From positions 124,001-188,000 of the forward strand of contig NZ_MUZU01000006.1 of NCBI RefSeq assembly GCF_002000085.1: a stretch of 64,000 nucleotides of DNA. The letters are read 5' to 3'. The notes below the pieces were generated by a model. The model ran no database searches. It worked only from the letters and a program-made list of their open reading frames with translations, and was not told the origin of the DNA. This stretch comes from Pseudocolwellia agarivorans (lineage in GTDB: Bacteria; Pseudomonadota; Gammaproteobacteria; Enterobacterales; Alteromonadaceae). The position numbers and the translations under genes were made by a program. Below are positions 38,201-45,698 of the stretch, piece after piece (position 1 is the stretch's first letter; each line of letters begins with the position of its first letter).

Positions 38201-38511
38201 GTTGGCGCTGAGGCATTAGCATGGCTAAGAATTTCAGTACCTGCTGCTGAATTTAAAAAAGGTGTTGTAATTTTTTCTGGCACAAGTAGACGGAAAGCGA
38301 CTCGTAAACCATTACCCCCTGGAATTTCAGGACGATGAGCTAGGCCGACTCGCCCATCAGCACTCGTTTGTAGTGGAGGAATTGTGGGTTTTAAATACTG
38401 CAAATTTTCAGTCATGTGTACATCACGATTAATGACTGGAGTTTCAGCAAATGCAAAAGCAAAAGCTGGTTTGAATAATAAGAGTAATATTATTGGTTTA
38501 GTAAATCTCAT
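35287..38511 (-). CDS. Large secreted multidomain protein with one c-type haem motif
   Basis: This 1074-residue protein has a signal peptide (PIILLLLFKPAFAFAFA, cleavage near 22). The N-terminal half (to about 560; GRVGLAHRPEIPGGNGLRVA, GRVIMGLWTRGKAVVLDNQL) matches nothing I recognise with confidence. About 580-735 is a LamG/concanavalin-like domain (KGFWLDGNNAGLEFTIPAQT, WAHLGFQLTNGNQTISTYVD, YTGWIDDFKVF). A haem-c-binding CLSCH lies at 822-826 within SNAFCLSCHTGTANGG. A Pro/Thr linker of TPPVTPPA type spans about 902-931, and about 935-1074 resembles a galactose-binding/F5-8-type domain (FTFQTASNFVFSVREDN, NISADRIRVLFESAN). It is probably a secreted or surface carbohydrate-associated redox or scaffold protein. 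Alone on its strand between two near-identical terminators. Confidence 0.72.
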   Translation of the reverse strand: MRFTKPIILLLLFKPAFAFAFAETPVINRDVHMTENLQYLKPTIPPLQTSADGRVGLAHRPEIPGGNGLRVAFRLLVPEKITTPFLNSAAGTEILSHANASAPTYAGVPSGSLAGDGGQAHAGLCDPTFAPDSNIKNPYACDATGANANGAFDCYDLTVVRASGNNGPRRLFGINMRVRVENPKTAAAEIVEVTELDTITGNAFNVNSFFEPTITGDGRMMVARVDPNSSYRWFDNNGDAHTSSSDIAYFVNDNPENPTYVDNDGNTQPAAACDVRQWGSDNIRPMAHAPYDDTINTRYGLAMQPFRDSEGTILPEDYDFGSYPWMDKDGDNITFTTYGENLTRSGFPTRCVAGTGCSNDFQEISKLNGRVIMGLWTRGKAVVLDNQLNHIDYMIKSTDAQHREIQLYEPNGGDDGYIRIGDARNRDRSQMPLSNSANSSFFDSNEHRFNYHASMTPITPADVTWLMSTGRGSDEVPFDDYLNPNSFINANMAHAVFMGYAGNGRVNRAIRQGYLQNAATGGMPHLNNSNSAVVADTEWRIPTRGRILGNGRAEPVTNGGVHGKGFWLDGNNAGLEFTIPAQTRNILTTPWYYSIFVDTRNTSGTRTLIAFPDGSEIRIRNTNQIVFFDSSGAEVHSITSAQGINANAWAHLGFQLTNGNQTISTYVDGMIIDTFTTNNSLALFTLTPGLLTLGNGDAASYTGWIDDFKVFAEQVNAEVACNHASGTLAGINGSVTNWNGTNWTAVANSFPNSTHNAISATLTSTGSTSYNRYVCYHDYTADYAAHLGNIPNGLSSIRDDINFPEGPLFSDRPRPDSSSNAFCLSCHTGTANGGLGIDALTPDPSNRNAPFDPRRQPMQPDPIVYGNIPAGWLGNANHFVADTVNGYRIDQLVLGRFGSGSSPATPPATPPVTPPTTPPVTPPATPPVTPPPTGEPIELATVSTFSAASNNWQSTRQHRVHDGNLNVEARANSNGIGAANNLVWQEFTFQTASNFVFSVREDNAPSYQISRWKVQRRNNNAWEDITPWQNANVNGVTRYTPASNISADRIRVLFESANSQRVGLREFDAIGIIN

Positions 38512-38631
38512 AAAACTTCCTTTATTTTAATAAGAGTAAACATCATACATTAGTATACATTATACCTTTGCGCCAATATTTTAATCATTAATTCAATTAA
38601 AGTGGTAATACTTTTTATGAAACAACAATAA

Positions 38632-38667
38632 AAAAGCCTCGTGAGTGCTATAACTCACGAGGCTTTT
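38632..38667. terminator. Terminator-like hairpin, near-copy of 35222-35259
   Basis: AAAAGCCTCGTGAGT and ACTCACGAGGCTTTT pair perfectly around GCTATA. The stem sequence equals that of the hairpin at the other end of the large secreted protein gene. Read on the minus strand it follows the aldo/keto reductase gene. Confidence 0.75.
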
Positions 38668-38681
38668 GTTTTTAACTAATC

Positions 38682-38879
38682 TAATACCAATTCCATTAAG
38701 TTTGTTCTCAACTCAGAGCTACATTAGCGAGCTTAAAACAAGCAAAATTATTTAAACATAGTTATTCTATATTTCATTAATTTTGTGCCGTTATAAGTTT
38801 GCTAATGAGCTCCCAAGGGCGAGTTTTAAAGGCTTTTAACTCTCGCTGAGTGGGAAAAAACTTATTGGACTTGGTATAA
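38682..38879. repeat. MITE-like element, second family
   Basis: The left end (TAATACCAATTCCATTAAGT) and the reverse complement of the right end (TATACCAAGTCCAATAAGTT) form terminal inverted repeats, continuing TTGTTCTCAACTCAG against TTTTTCCCACTCAG. The 198-base element holds no ORF. Confidence 0.65.
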
Positions 38880-38913
38880 GTTCAGATTAGAACTAATTAG
38901 ATAATAAACACTA

Positions 38914-39930
38914 TTACGAGGCTAATATTTTCTCAATTAACAGTAACTCTTCAGCGCTAAAGTTTTGTTGCTTTAAAGCATCTACCGACACTTCAACTTG
39001 TGCTGCGCTGCTTGCGCCAATTAAACACGATGTTACCGCTTTGTTGTTAAGATTCCATGCGATAGCCATTTGCGCTAAAGTTTGTCCACGCTCTAACGCT
39101 AAAGCATTTAATGCTTTCACTTTAGATAGCTTTTCAGGTGTTATTTGATCACTATTGAAATGAATTATTTCGTTACGAGCAGCTCTTGAATTAGCCGGAA
39201 TACCATTAAGGTATTTGTCGGTTAACAAGCCTTGAGCAAGAGGTGAAAACACAATAGACCCCACACCTTCATTCAGTAACACATCTGTTAAGCCATCTTC
39301 AATCCAACGATCAAACATGTTGTATCTTGGCTGATGAATCAACAACGGTGTACCTAAATCGTTAAGAGTTTTAATCGCTTTAATACAATCAGCCGGACGA
39401 TAATTTGAAATGCCTACGTAAAGTGCTTTACCTGAACGAACAAGATAATCAAGCGCTGCCATTGTTTCTTCTATAGGTGTTTCAGGATCTGGACAATGAT
39501 GATAAAAAATATCAAAGTAATCTAAACCTGTACGTTTTAAGCTTTGTTCACAACTTGATATTAAATACTTTCTTGAACCGCCAATACCAAAAGGCCCAGC
39601 CCACATGTCGTAACCCGCTTTGCTAGAAACAATAAGTTCGTCACGATAATGTTTAAAATTACGTTGAAAAATTTGACCAAAAGTCGATTCAGCCGAACCA
39701 TACGGAGGCCCATAGTTATTCGCTAAATCGAAATGATTAATACCTAAATCAAACGCTTTTTGTAAAATATTAGCCGCATTTGATTGTGAATCGACTTCAC
39801 CAAAATTTTGCCAAAGGCCTAATGAAATTTTAGGTAGCTTTAAACCACTTTTACCACAACGAGGATATTCCATTTCTTTATAACGGTTAGCGTCTGCAAT
39901 GTAGCTTGGATTAGGTTCATGAGTGATCAT
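38914..39930 (-). CDS. Aldo/keto reductase, YghZ-like
   Basis: The ATG at 39930 (MITHEPNPSYIADANRYKEM) gives 338 residues, close to E. coli YghZ (L-glyceraldehyde-3-phosphate reductase, 346); the frame is open to 40044 but that extension has no homology look. Family features: LPKISLGLWQNFGEVDSQSN, the catalytic Asp/Tyr pair in FDLANNYGPPYGSAESTFGQ, the Lys in IVSSKAGYDMW, the His in DIFYHHCPD, and the NADPH site LIGASSAAQVEVS near the C-terminus. It reduces aldehydes with NADPH. It is divergent from the LacI regulator of the maltodextrin locus and may belong to that regulon, though no clear operator copy precedes it. Confidence 0.9.
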   Translation of the reverse strand: MITHEPNPSYIADANRYKEMEYPRCGKSGLKLPKISLGLWQNFGEVDSQSNAANILQKAFDLGINHFDLANNYGPPYGSAESTFGQIFQRNFKHYRDELIVSSKAGYDMWAGPFGIGGSRKYLISSCEQSLKRTGLDYFDIFYHHCPDPETPIEETMAALDYLVRSGKALYVGISNYRPADCIKAIKTLNDLGTPLLIHQPRYNMFDRWIEDGLTDVLLNEGVGSIVFSPLAQGLLTDKYLNGIPANSRAARNEIIHFNSDQITPEKLSKVKALNALALERGQTLAQMAIAWNLNNKAVTSCLIGASSAAQVEVSVDALKQQNFSAEELLLIEKILAS

Positions 39931-40217
39931 AAATAGCTCTTTAATTAATGAGTGATAAAACGACAATAAATAAGCGATAAAGCTAGCTTTTTTTGAGTCT
40001 TTTGTTACCAAAAAATATACGTGCTTTATTATACAAGATCCCACCTAAGTTGCGAGATGAGTATAAGTAAAAAACAAATAAACTCATGCACTATTTTATT
40101 GATAGTAATAGAAAATACAGAAGAAGTATTAAGGTGAATAGTACAACGACTCTTCATTGTATAAAACGCCCCTCTAAGGTATATTCAGGTATGTATTGTT
40201 TTTTGGAAAAACACTGA

Positions 40218-41240
40218 GTGAAAGCTAAAGCCACATCTTTTGATATTGCCTATCAGGCAGGTGTATCGCAATCTACAGTATCTAGAGCACTAAGAAATAG
40301 TCCATTAGTGAATGAAGAAACTCGCGCTAAAATTCGAGCGATTGCCAAAGATCTCAATTATAAAGTTGACAAAAATGCGAGTAATTTAAGATCGCAACAA
40401 AGTGACACCATAGCTTTGCTCTTGTTCGAAGATCCTAGCAACGATGACTCGTCAATTAATCCTTTTTTCTTATCTATGTTAGGCAGCATAACGCGTGCAT
40501 GTTCGAATAAAGGCTTTGATTTACTCGTATCTTTTCAGCAATCAAGTAACGACTGGCATGCCGATTTTGAAGACAGTAACAAAGCCGACGGGCTCATTTT
40601 ACTCGGCTATGGCGACTACGAAGATTACGAAGAAAAACTACGTACATTAATAGAGCAAGGTACACACTTTGTGCTTTGGGGCGCAGAAGTAAAAGAACTG
40701 CCTATTATTTCGATTGGTTGTGATAATTTTCAAGGTGGTATGAAAATAACCGAACATGTTATTAAGCAAGGCCGTAAAAACTTTGCTTTTTTAGGTGATG
40801 CTTCAAATCATTCGCCTGAATTTTTAGCGCGTTATCAAGGCCATTGCCAAGCACTAAAAAACCATAATTTAGCTGTTAATGAAAAATTACAAATAGCGGC
40901 TATTTTCACCGAAGACTCAGGCTATCACGCAGCCTGTAAACTTATAGAAAGTGGTGAAAATTTTGATGCTATTTTTGCCGCAAGTGATTTAATAGCCATT
41001 GGTGCAATGCGAGCATTACAAGAAAAAGGAATTACTATTCCTGATCAAGTTGCTGTGGTGGGTTTTGATGATATAGCAATTGCTAGTTTTACCTTTCCAC
41101 CATTAACGACTGTTAAGCAAAACACGCAGTTAGCAGGTGATATTTTAGTGACCAAACTGCTGCAATTAATTCACGGTGAACAAGTAGAAGCGAGTTTAAT
41201 GCCGACCGAGCTTGTCGTACGAAAATCTTGTGGTGCTTAA
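40218..41240 (+). CDS. LacI-family transcriptional regulator of the alpha-glucan locus
   Basis: A 340-residue repressor starting at GTG (40218). The N-terminal helix-turn-helix with hinge reads SFDIAYQAGVSQSTVSRALR, then IRAIAKDLNYKVDKNASNLR; the periplasmic-binding-protein-like effector domain runs from about 60 (DTIALLLFEDPSNDDSSINP) to EKGITIPDQVAVVGFDDIAI and FPPLTTVKQNTQLAGDILVT. The family binds palindromes with a central CG step. The sites at 42900, 45593, 49240, 51157 and 51177 (consensus TGCATACGTATGCA) fit this and precede the neighbouring MFS, GH31 and GH13 genes, so this protein is the obvious regulator, with a maltose-like sugar as probable inducer (inference). Confidence 0.92.
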   Translation: MKAKATSFDIAYQAGVSQSTVSRALRNSPLVNEETRAKIRAIAKDLNYKVDKNASNLRSQQSDTIALLLFEDPSNDDSSINPFFLSMLGSITRACSNKGFDLLVSFQQSSNDWHADFEDSNKADGLILLGYGDYEDYEEKLRTLIEQGTHFVLWGAEVKELPIISIGCDNFQGGMKITEHVIKQGRKNFAFLGDASNHSPEFLARYQGHCQALKNHNLAVNEKLQIAAIFTEDSGYHAACKLIESGENFDAIFAASDLIAIGAMRALQEKGITIPDQVAVVGFDDIAIASFTFPPLTTVKQNTQLAGDILVTKLLQLIHGEQVEASLMPTELVVRKSCGA

Positions 41241-41310
41241 TAACGCAAAGAGCCATTATCCTATGGGAATAATGGCTACCTAAATTCTAATAACTTGTCT
41301 GGTTAAATAA

Positions 41311-42783
41311 TCATGAACTTTGATCATCTTTTACAAAGTACACCGACATCGCTGCAAGAAACATGGCAATACCCGCTAATATAATAATGTAAATAGCCTG
41401 ATTATTAAAAAATGTAGTTAAAATCCAGCCCGTTAAAACACCTGAAAGTATTTGCGGGGCAGCAATAGTAAAGTTAAAAATCCCCATATAAACTCCCGTT
41501 TGTTTCACCGGTAAAGCGCCAGCTAATATTGCGTAAGGCATAGCTAAAATTGCCGCCCATGCCATACCGATACCCGCCATAGGAATTAATAAATTTACAG
41601 CCCCTTGAGGAACATCAATTTGTCCGCCAAAAAAGCTAACGGTTGTTAGTGTTGGATCTTGTAAAAAGTACATACTAACGTAACCAATACCGCCCGCAAA
41701 TAAAGCAAACGAATACGTAGTTTTACGGCCAATCGTATTAGCTAATTTAGATAAAAACACAGAAAATACCGCAGCAAATAACGAGTATGCTGCAAACAAA
41801 ATACCCACCCAATCGCCTGCTGCACCTTTGGCTAATAATATCGCTTCAGGCACCTCGCCTACTTGTTTTAAATATTGAGAATCAAACCATTTAGCATCAA
41901 TTCCCCAAATGTGTTGCGCTAGCGCTGGCATGGTATACACCCATAAAATAAACAACGCGAACCACGAGAAAAATTGCACTAAAGCTAATTGCTTCATAGT
42001 ACTTGGCATTGATTTAACTAAACCAATAAAGCCAGAAAAACGTTTAACTAGTGACTCTTTTGTATCGGTACTTGTTGCTGAGTTTTCAAGCTCAGGAAGA
42101 GAATAACTACCCGGTGCATATTCTTTAGTCATTACGGCAGTCCACAGCACCGAACCTAATAATACGGTTGCACCAATATAAAACGCCCAGATAACGGATG
42201 GCGCAACTTCACCGCTTGAAGAAGTATTATCTAACCCAACCACATTCGTTAAAATAAAAGGTAGAAGAGAACCAATAACTGCACCAATATTAATAAGTAG
42301 CGATTGCACAGAATAACCAATATTACGTTGGTTGTTAGGTACCATGTCTGACACTAGCGCTCTGAAAGGTTGAAAGGCCACATTAAATGACGCATCCATA
42401 ATCGCCAGCATTACTGCACCAAACAATATCGGTGGTACTAAAGTTACCACCAAAGGCGCATTAGGCATTAATATCATACCGATTGCAGCAGCTACAGAGC
42501 CTAATAAAAGGTAAGGTATACGACGGCCAAACTTATTCCATGTTCGATCAGACGCGGCACCAACTATCGGCTGAATTAATAACCCCATAACAGGGGCCAC
42601 TAACCAAAATAATGAAAGGGAGTGTAAATCTGCCCCAAGGTCTGACAGTATTCTACTAACATTGGCGTTTTGTAAAGCAAAGCCAAATTGCACACCTAAA
42701 AAGCCAAAGCTTACGTTCCATATTTGCCAAAAACTAAGTTGAGGTTTCTGTTTATTATTATAGGTTGTTGTGGTTTCACTCAT
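41311..42783 (-). CDS. MFS sugar transporter, SLC45/GPH-like
   Basis: The 490-residue inner-membrane protein has 12 predicted helices. It opens with LSFWQIWNVSFGFLGVQFGF and carries the MFS loop motif GAASDRTWNKFGRRIPYLLL between helices 2 and 3, as in the SLC45/GPH group of maltose and sucrose symporters found in Alteromonadales alpha-glucan loci. It most likely imports maltose or maltodextrins for the GH31 and GH13 enzymes encoded next to it. Operator TGCATACGTATTCA at 42900-42913 lies 117 bases upstream of its start. Confidence 0.9.
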   Translation of the reverse strand: MSETTTTYNNKQKPQLSFWQIWNVSFGFLGVQFGFALQNANVSRILSDLGADLHSLSLFWLVAPVMGLLIQPIVGAASDRTWNKFGRRIPYLLLGSVAAAIGMILMPNAPLVVTLVPPILFGAVMLAIMDASFNVAFQPFRALVSDMVPNNQRNIGYSVQSLLINIGAVIGSLLPFILTNVVGLDNTSSSGEVAPSVIWAFYIGATVLLGSVLWTAVMTKEYAPGSYSLPELENSATSTDTKESLVKRFSGFIGLVKSMPSTMKQLALVQFFSWFALFILWVYTMPALAQHIWGIDAKWFDSQYLKQVGEVPEAILLAKGAAGDWVGILFAAYSLFAAVFSVFLSKLANTIGRKTTYSFALFAGGIGYVSMYFLQDPTLTTVSFFGGQIDVPQGAVNLLIPMAGIGMAWAAILAMPYAILAGALPVKQTGVYMGIFNFTIAAPQILSGVLTGWILTTFFNNQAIYIIILAGIAMFLAAMSVYFVKDDQSS

Positions 42784-42899
42784 TTTTAGACTCTTATGGA
42801 AAGTAAATAGTAAGTAGATATGATCAAAAAGTTACAGCAAATATTGGTGTATCTAGAGAGTAAATAATATACGTACAATAAAACTAAATCGCTATCACC

Positions 42900-42913
42900 T
42901 GCATACGTATTCA
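42900..42913. promoter_or_regulatory. LacI-type operator of the MFS gene
   Basis: TGCATACGTATTCA, reverse complement TGAATACGTATGCA, is identical to the sites at 45593 and 49240. It is in the 172-base gap between the GH31 stop and the MFS start. Confidence 0.75.
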
Positions 42914-42955
42914 CAGGTATGCTGTATTTGCTCATTTATTCGTTTTTATTTTAAT

Positions 42956-45517
42956 TTAACGCACAAACAAGTTTATATCTTGCTGTTGCCAATTAAAGCT
43001 CATCGTAAGTGTTTGCTTTTCTTCATTCCAACGAGCCACTTTATTATGCAACGGTTGTTCTTTATTTAACTCGCTGTTTGAACTTGATTTTTCTAGCTTA
43101 AATATGGTTTTATTTTCGCCTTGAACAAGCGCTATGTTTTTCGCTTCTCCTTTATAATTATGAATAACTAGGGTTATGTTTCTCATTTTAGGTGAAGCAT
43201 CAAAGCCATTTTTTAGTTTTGAAAAAACAAAATGCAATTCTTCATTTTTTGCGCCATGTCTTTGTGCACTAAATTGTAATAGTTCAAACAGTTCTTTTTC
43301 CAAAGCTTGATTGCTTTCACCGTCGTCTTCATACATTTTAGCTTGGCTAAAATTAACCGATTCATCTGCGTAATAATGCAAGCTAATAGCATCACTCGAG
43401 TAATTTTGGGTTGATTGAATACTATCAATCATAGGAATAAAAGATCCGCCTCTAACCAGTACAGGTATGTGCTCTAAAGAAACAGGCATATTGATAACTT
43501 GATTACCTTGATACTCAGTTCCGTTCCAGTAATCTGTCCAAGTACCTTTAGGTAATGGTATATTTACACTTTTTGTATCCGCTTCAATAATGGGAGTTAC
43601 AAGAAAGGCATCTCCCCATAAATAACTTTTAGTATTATTGATTAGCTTAAGATCGTCTTCATTCTCAAAAAATAGCGGACGCATTAAAGGCATTCCTGTC
43701 GTGCTATTTTGGTAAGCTAACGTGTAATTATAGGGTAATAATTGGTAGCGTAATTTAACGTATTTTCTGAGTATGTTTTTCGTTTTTTCATCATGGAACA
43801 CAGGTTCTGATGCAATATGATCTTGGCCATGAGGACGAAACACAGGTTGAAAAACCCCGTACTGTAACCAACGCGTATAAAGCTCGGCATTAAAAGTGTC
43901 TCCGCCAGCAAAACCACCTAAATCAGAATGCGTATAAGCTAAACCAAACAAACTCATTTGTAAGCTAAGTTCTACTTGAGATTGCAAACCTCCCCATGTT
44001 CGGCTTACGTCGCCTGTCCAAGGCATAATGCCATAACGCTGTGAGCCCGCAAAACCTGAACGCATCATAACAAAAGGCCTTGTATTGGGTGCCATGGCTA
44101 ATTGTTGGTTATACACCATTTGTGCCCAGCGATGACCATACACATTATGAATTTCATCCGCGGTAACATGCATTCCGTTATCTAACCTATGTATGCTGTC
44201 GCTTGGGTGAACTTCTGGCTCGCCTAAATCGCCCCACCAGCCAGCAATACCTTGTTCGTGTAACCTTTGATAACTTTGATTAAACCACTCTCGACCGCTT
44301 TTATTAAACACATCAACTAAGCCAGTATTACCAAAGTAAAAATCAAACGTTTTAGCATGGCCATTCTTATCCATTGCTAAGGCATTATTTTCAACAGCAG
44401 ATTGCCATTTTTTTGAAGAACTTAAAATAAAAGGCTCTGTTATCGCAATGGTTTTTACGCCTTCACGTTTCAGATCTTCAATCATTTTTATCGGTGTTGA
44501 AAACGCGTTTTTATCCCAATCTAAATTACCCATGTGGCCTTTAATATCTTTACCAAACCAATATAAATCTAAAATAAGCGCATCTAAGGGAAAATCTTCT
44601 TGCTGATATTTATTAACAACGTTACGTACTTCTTGCTCGCTTCGGTAACCAAAACGAGAGGCAAAACTTCCTAATGTCCAACGAGCTGGCAAAGGTTGTT
44701 TACCTGTAACGTGAACATAGTTTTCAATCAACTTAGGGTAAGTATCACCCGCAATAACAAGGTAAGCATTTCGTCCGCCTACTGCGTTAAACTCAAGTGT
44801 ATTATGCTGTGTTTTACCTATATCCATCATACCTTTAGCCGAATTATCAAAAAGCAAAATATACTTTTTATTCGACATAACGGCTGGTAGGCCAAAGTAC
44901 ATTTGGTTAGATTCTGAGCTGTAACCGTAATGAGCTTTATTATAAAGTGGCATAGCATGGCCACGCCTATTCATGCCAAGTATTCTTTCTCCACCACCGA
45001 GTAATACCTCTTCATCACTTAATGTAAACTTCAATTTAACTTCTGATTTATCTACAGATTTATTCGTTTTGTTATCATCTAATAAATACTGAGGGGCTTG
45101 AGAAATCAATTGTTCAGTATTTTTATAAAAACTTATATTGAAAGGTACTTTAGTAATAACTGCCGATAATTTTCCGGCTGAAAAAGTAAGAGATTTAGCT
45201 TTATTAATAACACTTGTTTTTTGTTTTAATGTAGAAGGAGCTATAGCAAACGACGGTAAATTCTTTTCCCTTTGGTTGTGATAAACCACTTCAATAGCTT
45301 CTTCACCATAGGCAGTAAGCCAAACACTGCCCTCCTCCGTTTTAATTTTTAATACGCTATGATTAAACTCATAATCGACTACATTAATGTTAGGTTTTTG
45401 TTCAAGAGCATAAACGCTAAAAGCACAACCTAAAAAAAGAAGTAACGACAGCAACAGGCTATTTTTATAAGAAGTAAGCTGATGTTTAATATTAAAAATA
45501 ATAAAGCCAGTGTGCAT
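42956..45517 (-). CDS. GH31 alpha-glucosidase, exported
   Basis: This 853-residue glycoside hydrolase has an N-terminal export segment (LLLSLLLFLGCAFSVYA) with LGC that may serve as a lipobox. The N-terminal beta-sandwich is followed by the GH31 barrel: LDALILDLYWFGKDIKGHMG, then GWWGDLGEPEVHPSD with the nucleophile Asp430, and MPWTGDVSRTWGGLQSQVEL with the acid/base Asp503. MRPLFFENEDD and DAFLVTPIIEADTKSVNIPL are further family blocks, and a C-terminal beta domain follows. It releases glucose from alpha-1,4/1,6 oligosaccharides in the periplasm or at the membrane. Operator TGAATACGTATGCA lies 76 bases before the start. Originally divergent from the GH13 gene at 49317; the Amt gene now separates them. 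Confidence 0.93.
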   Translation of the reverse strand: MHTGFIIFNIKHQLTSYKNSLLLSLLLFLGCAFSVYALEQKPNINVVDYEFNHSVLKIKTEEGSVWLTAYGEEAIEVVYHNQREKNLPSFAIAPSTLKQKTSVINKAKSLTFSAGKLSAVITKVPFNISFYKNTEQLISQAPQYLLDDNKTNKSVDKSEVKLKFTLSDEEVLLGGGERILGMNRRGHAMPLYNKAHYGYSSESNQMYFGLPAVMSNKKYILLFDNSAKGMMDIGKTQHNTLEFNAVGGRNAYLVIAGDTYPKLIENYVHVTGKQPLPARWTLGSFASRFGYRSEQEVRNVVNKYQQEDFPLDALILDLYWFGKDIKGHMGNLDWDKNAFSTPIKMIEDLKREGVKTIAITEPFILSSSKKWQSAVENNALAMDKNGHAKTFDFYFGNTGLVDVFNKSGREWFNQSYQRLHEQGIAGWWGDLGEPEVHPSDSIHRLDNGMHVTADEIHNVYGHRWAQMVYNQQLAMAPNTRPFVMMRSGFAGSQRYGIMPWTGDVSRTWGGLQSQVELSLQMSLFGLAYTHSDLGGFAGGDTFNAELYTRWLQYGVFQPVFRPHGQDHIASEPVFHDEKTKNILRKYVKLRYQLLPYNYTLAYQNSTTGMPLMRPLFFENEDDLKLINNTKSYLWGDAFLVTPIIEADTKSVNIPLPKGTWTDYWNGTEYQGNQVINMPVSLEHIPVLVRGGSFIPMIDSIQSTQNYSSDAISLHYYADESVNFSQAKMYEDDGESNQALEKELFELLQFSAQRHGAKNEELHFVFSKLKNGFDASPKMRNITLVIHNYKGEAKNIALVQGENKTIFKLEKSSSNSELNKEQPLHNKVARWNEEKQTLTMSFNWQQQDINLFVR

Positions 45518-45592
45518 GTAGGTACCTATTTATTTTTTCGTACAGTTTCAGTATAGACTGAATAGTAACGTTAAATATCTTTGTACCGCAGC

Positions 45593-45606
45593 TGAATACG
45601 TATGCA
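45593..45606. promoter_or_regulatory. LacI-type operator of the GH31 gene
   Basis: TGAATACGTATGCA is centred about 80 bases before the GH31 start codon and forms the first 14 bases of the 65-bp direct repeat. Confidence 0.75.
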
Positions 45607-45657
45607 CTAACTTGTACAGTTATTAGCAACGTCATAGCATGCTTTAAATAACAATTT
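45593..45657. repeat. 65-bp direct repeat, copy 1
   Basis: This segment, starting TGAATACGTATGCACTAACT and ending GCTTTAAATAACAATTT, is identical over 65 bases and in the same orientation to 49240-49304. The copies flank the Amt-GGDEF-EAL gene plus a MITE-like element (about 3.6 kb). Confidence 0.93.
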
Positions 45658-45698
45658 CCTGACTTAATAAACTTAATTAGCGCCTTATAAACCTAAGA

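Larger units (their letters stand above)
38512..38913. other. Intergenic region with terminator and repeat
   Basis: These 402 bases contain the promoter region of the large secreted protein, a terminator-like hairpin (38632-38667) and a MITE-like element (38682-38879); no ORF. Confidence 0.6.

Noticed and set aside
40140-40210. Operator copy in front of the LacI gene (TATTCAGGTATGTATT)
   Set aside because: Resembles the regulon motif only loosely and lacks the central ACGT; autoregulation not supported.
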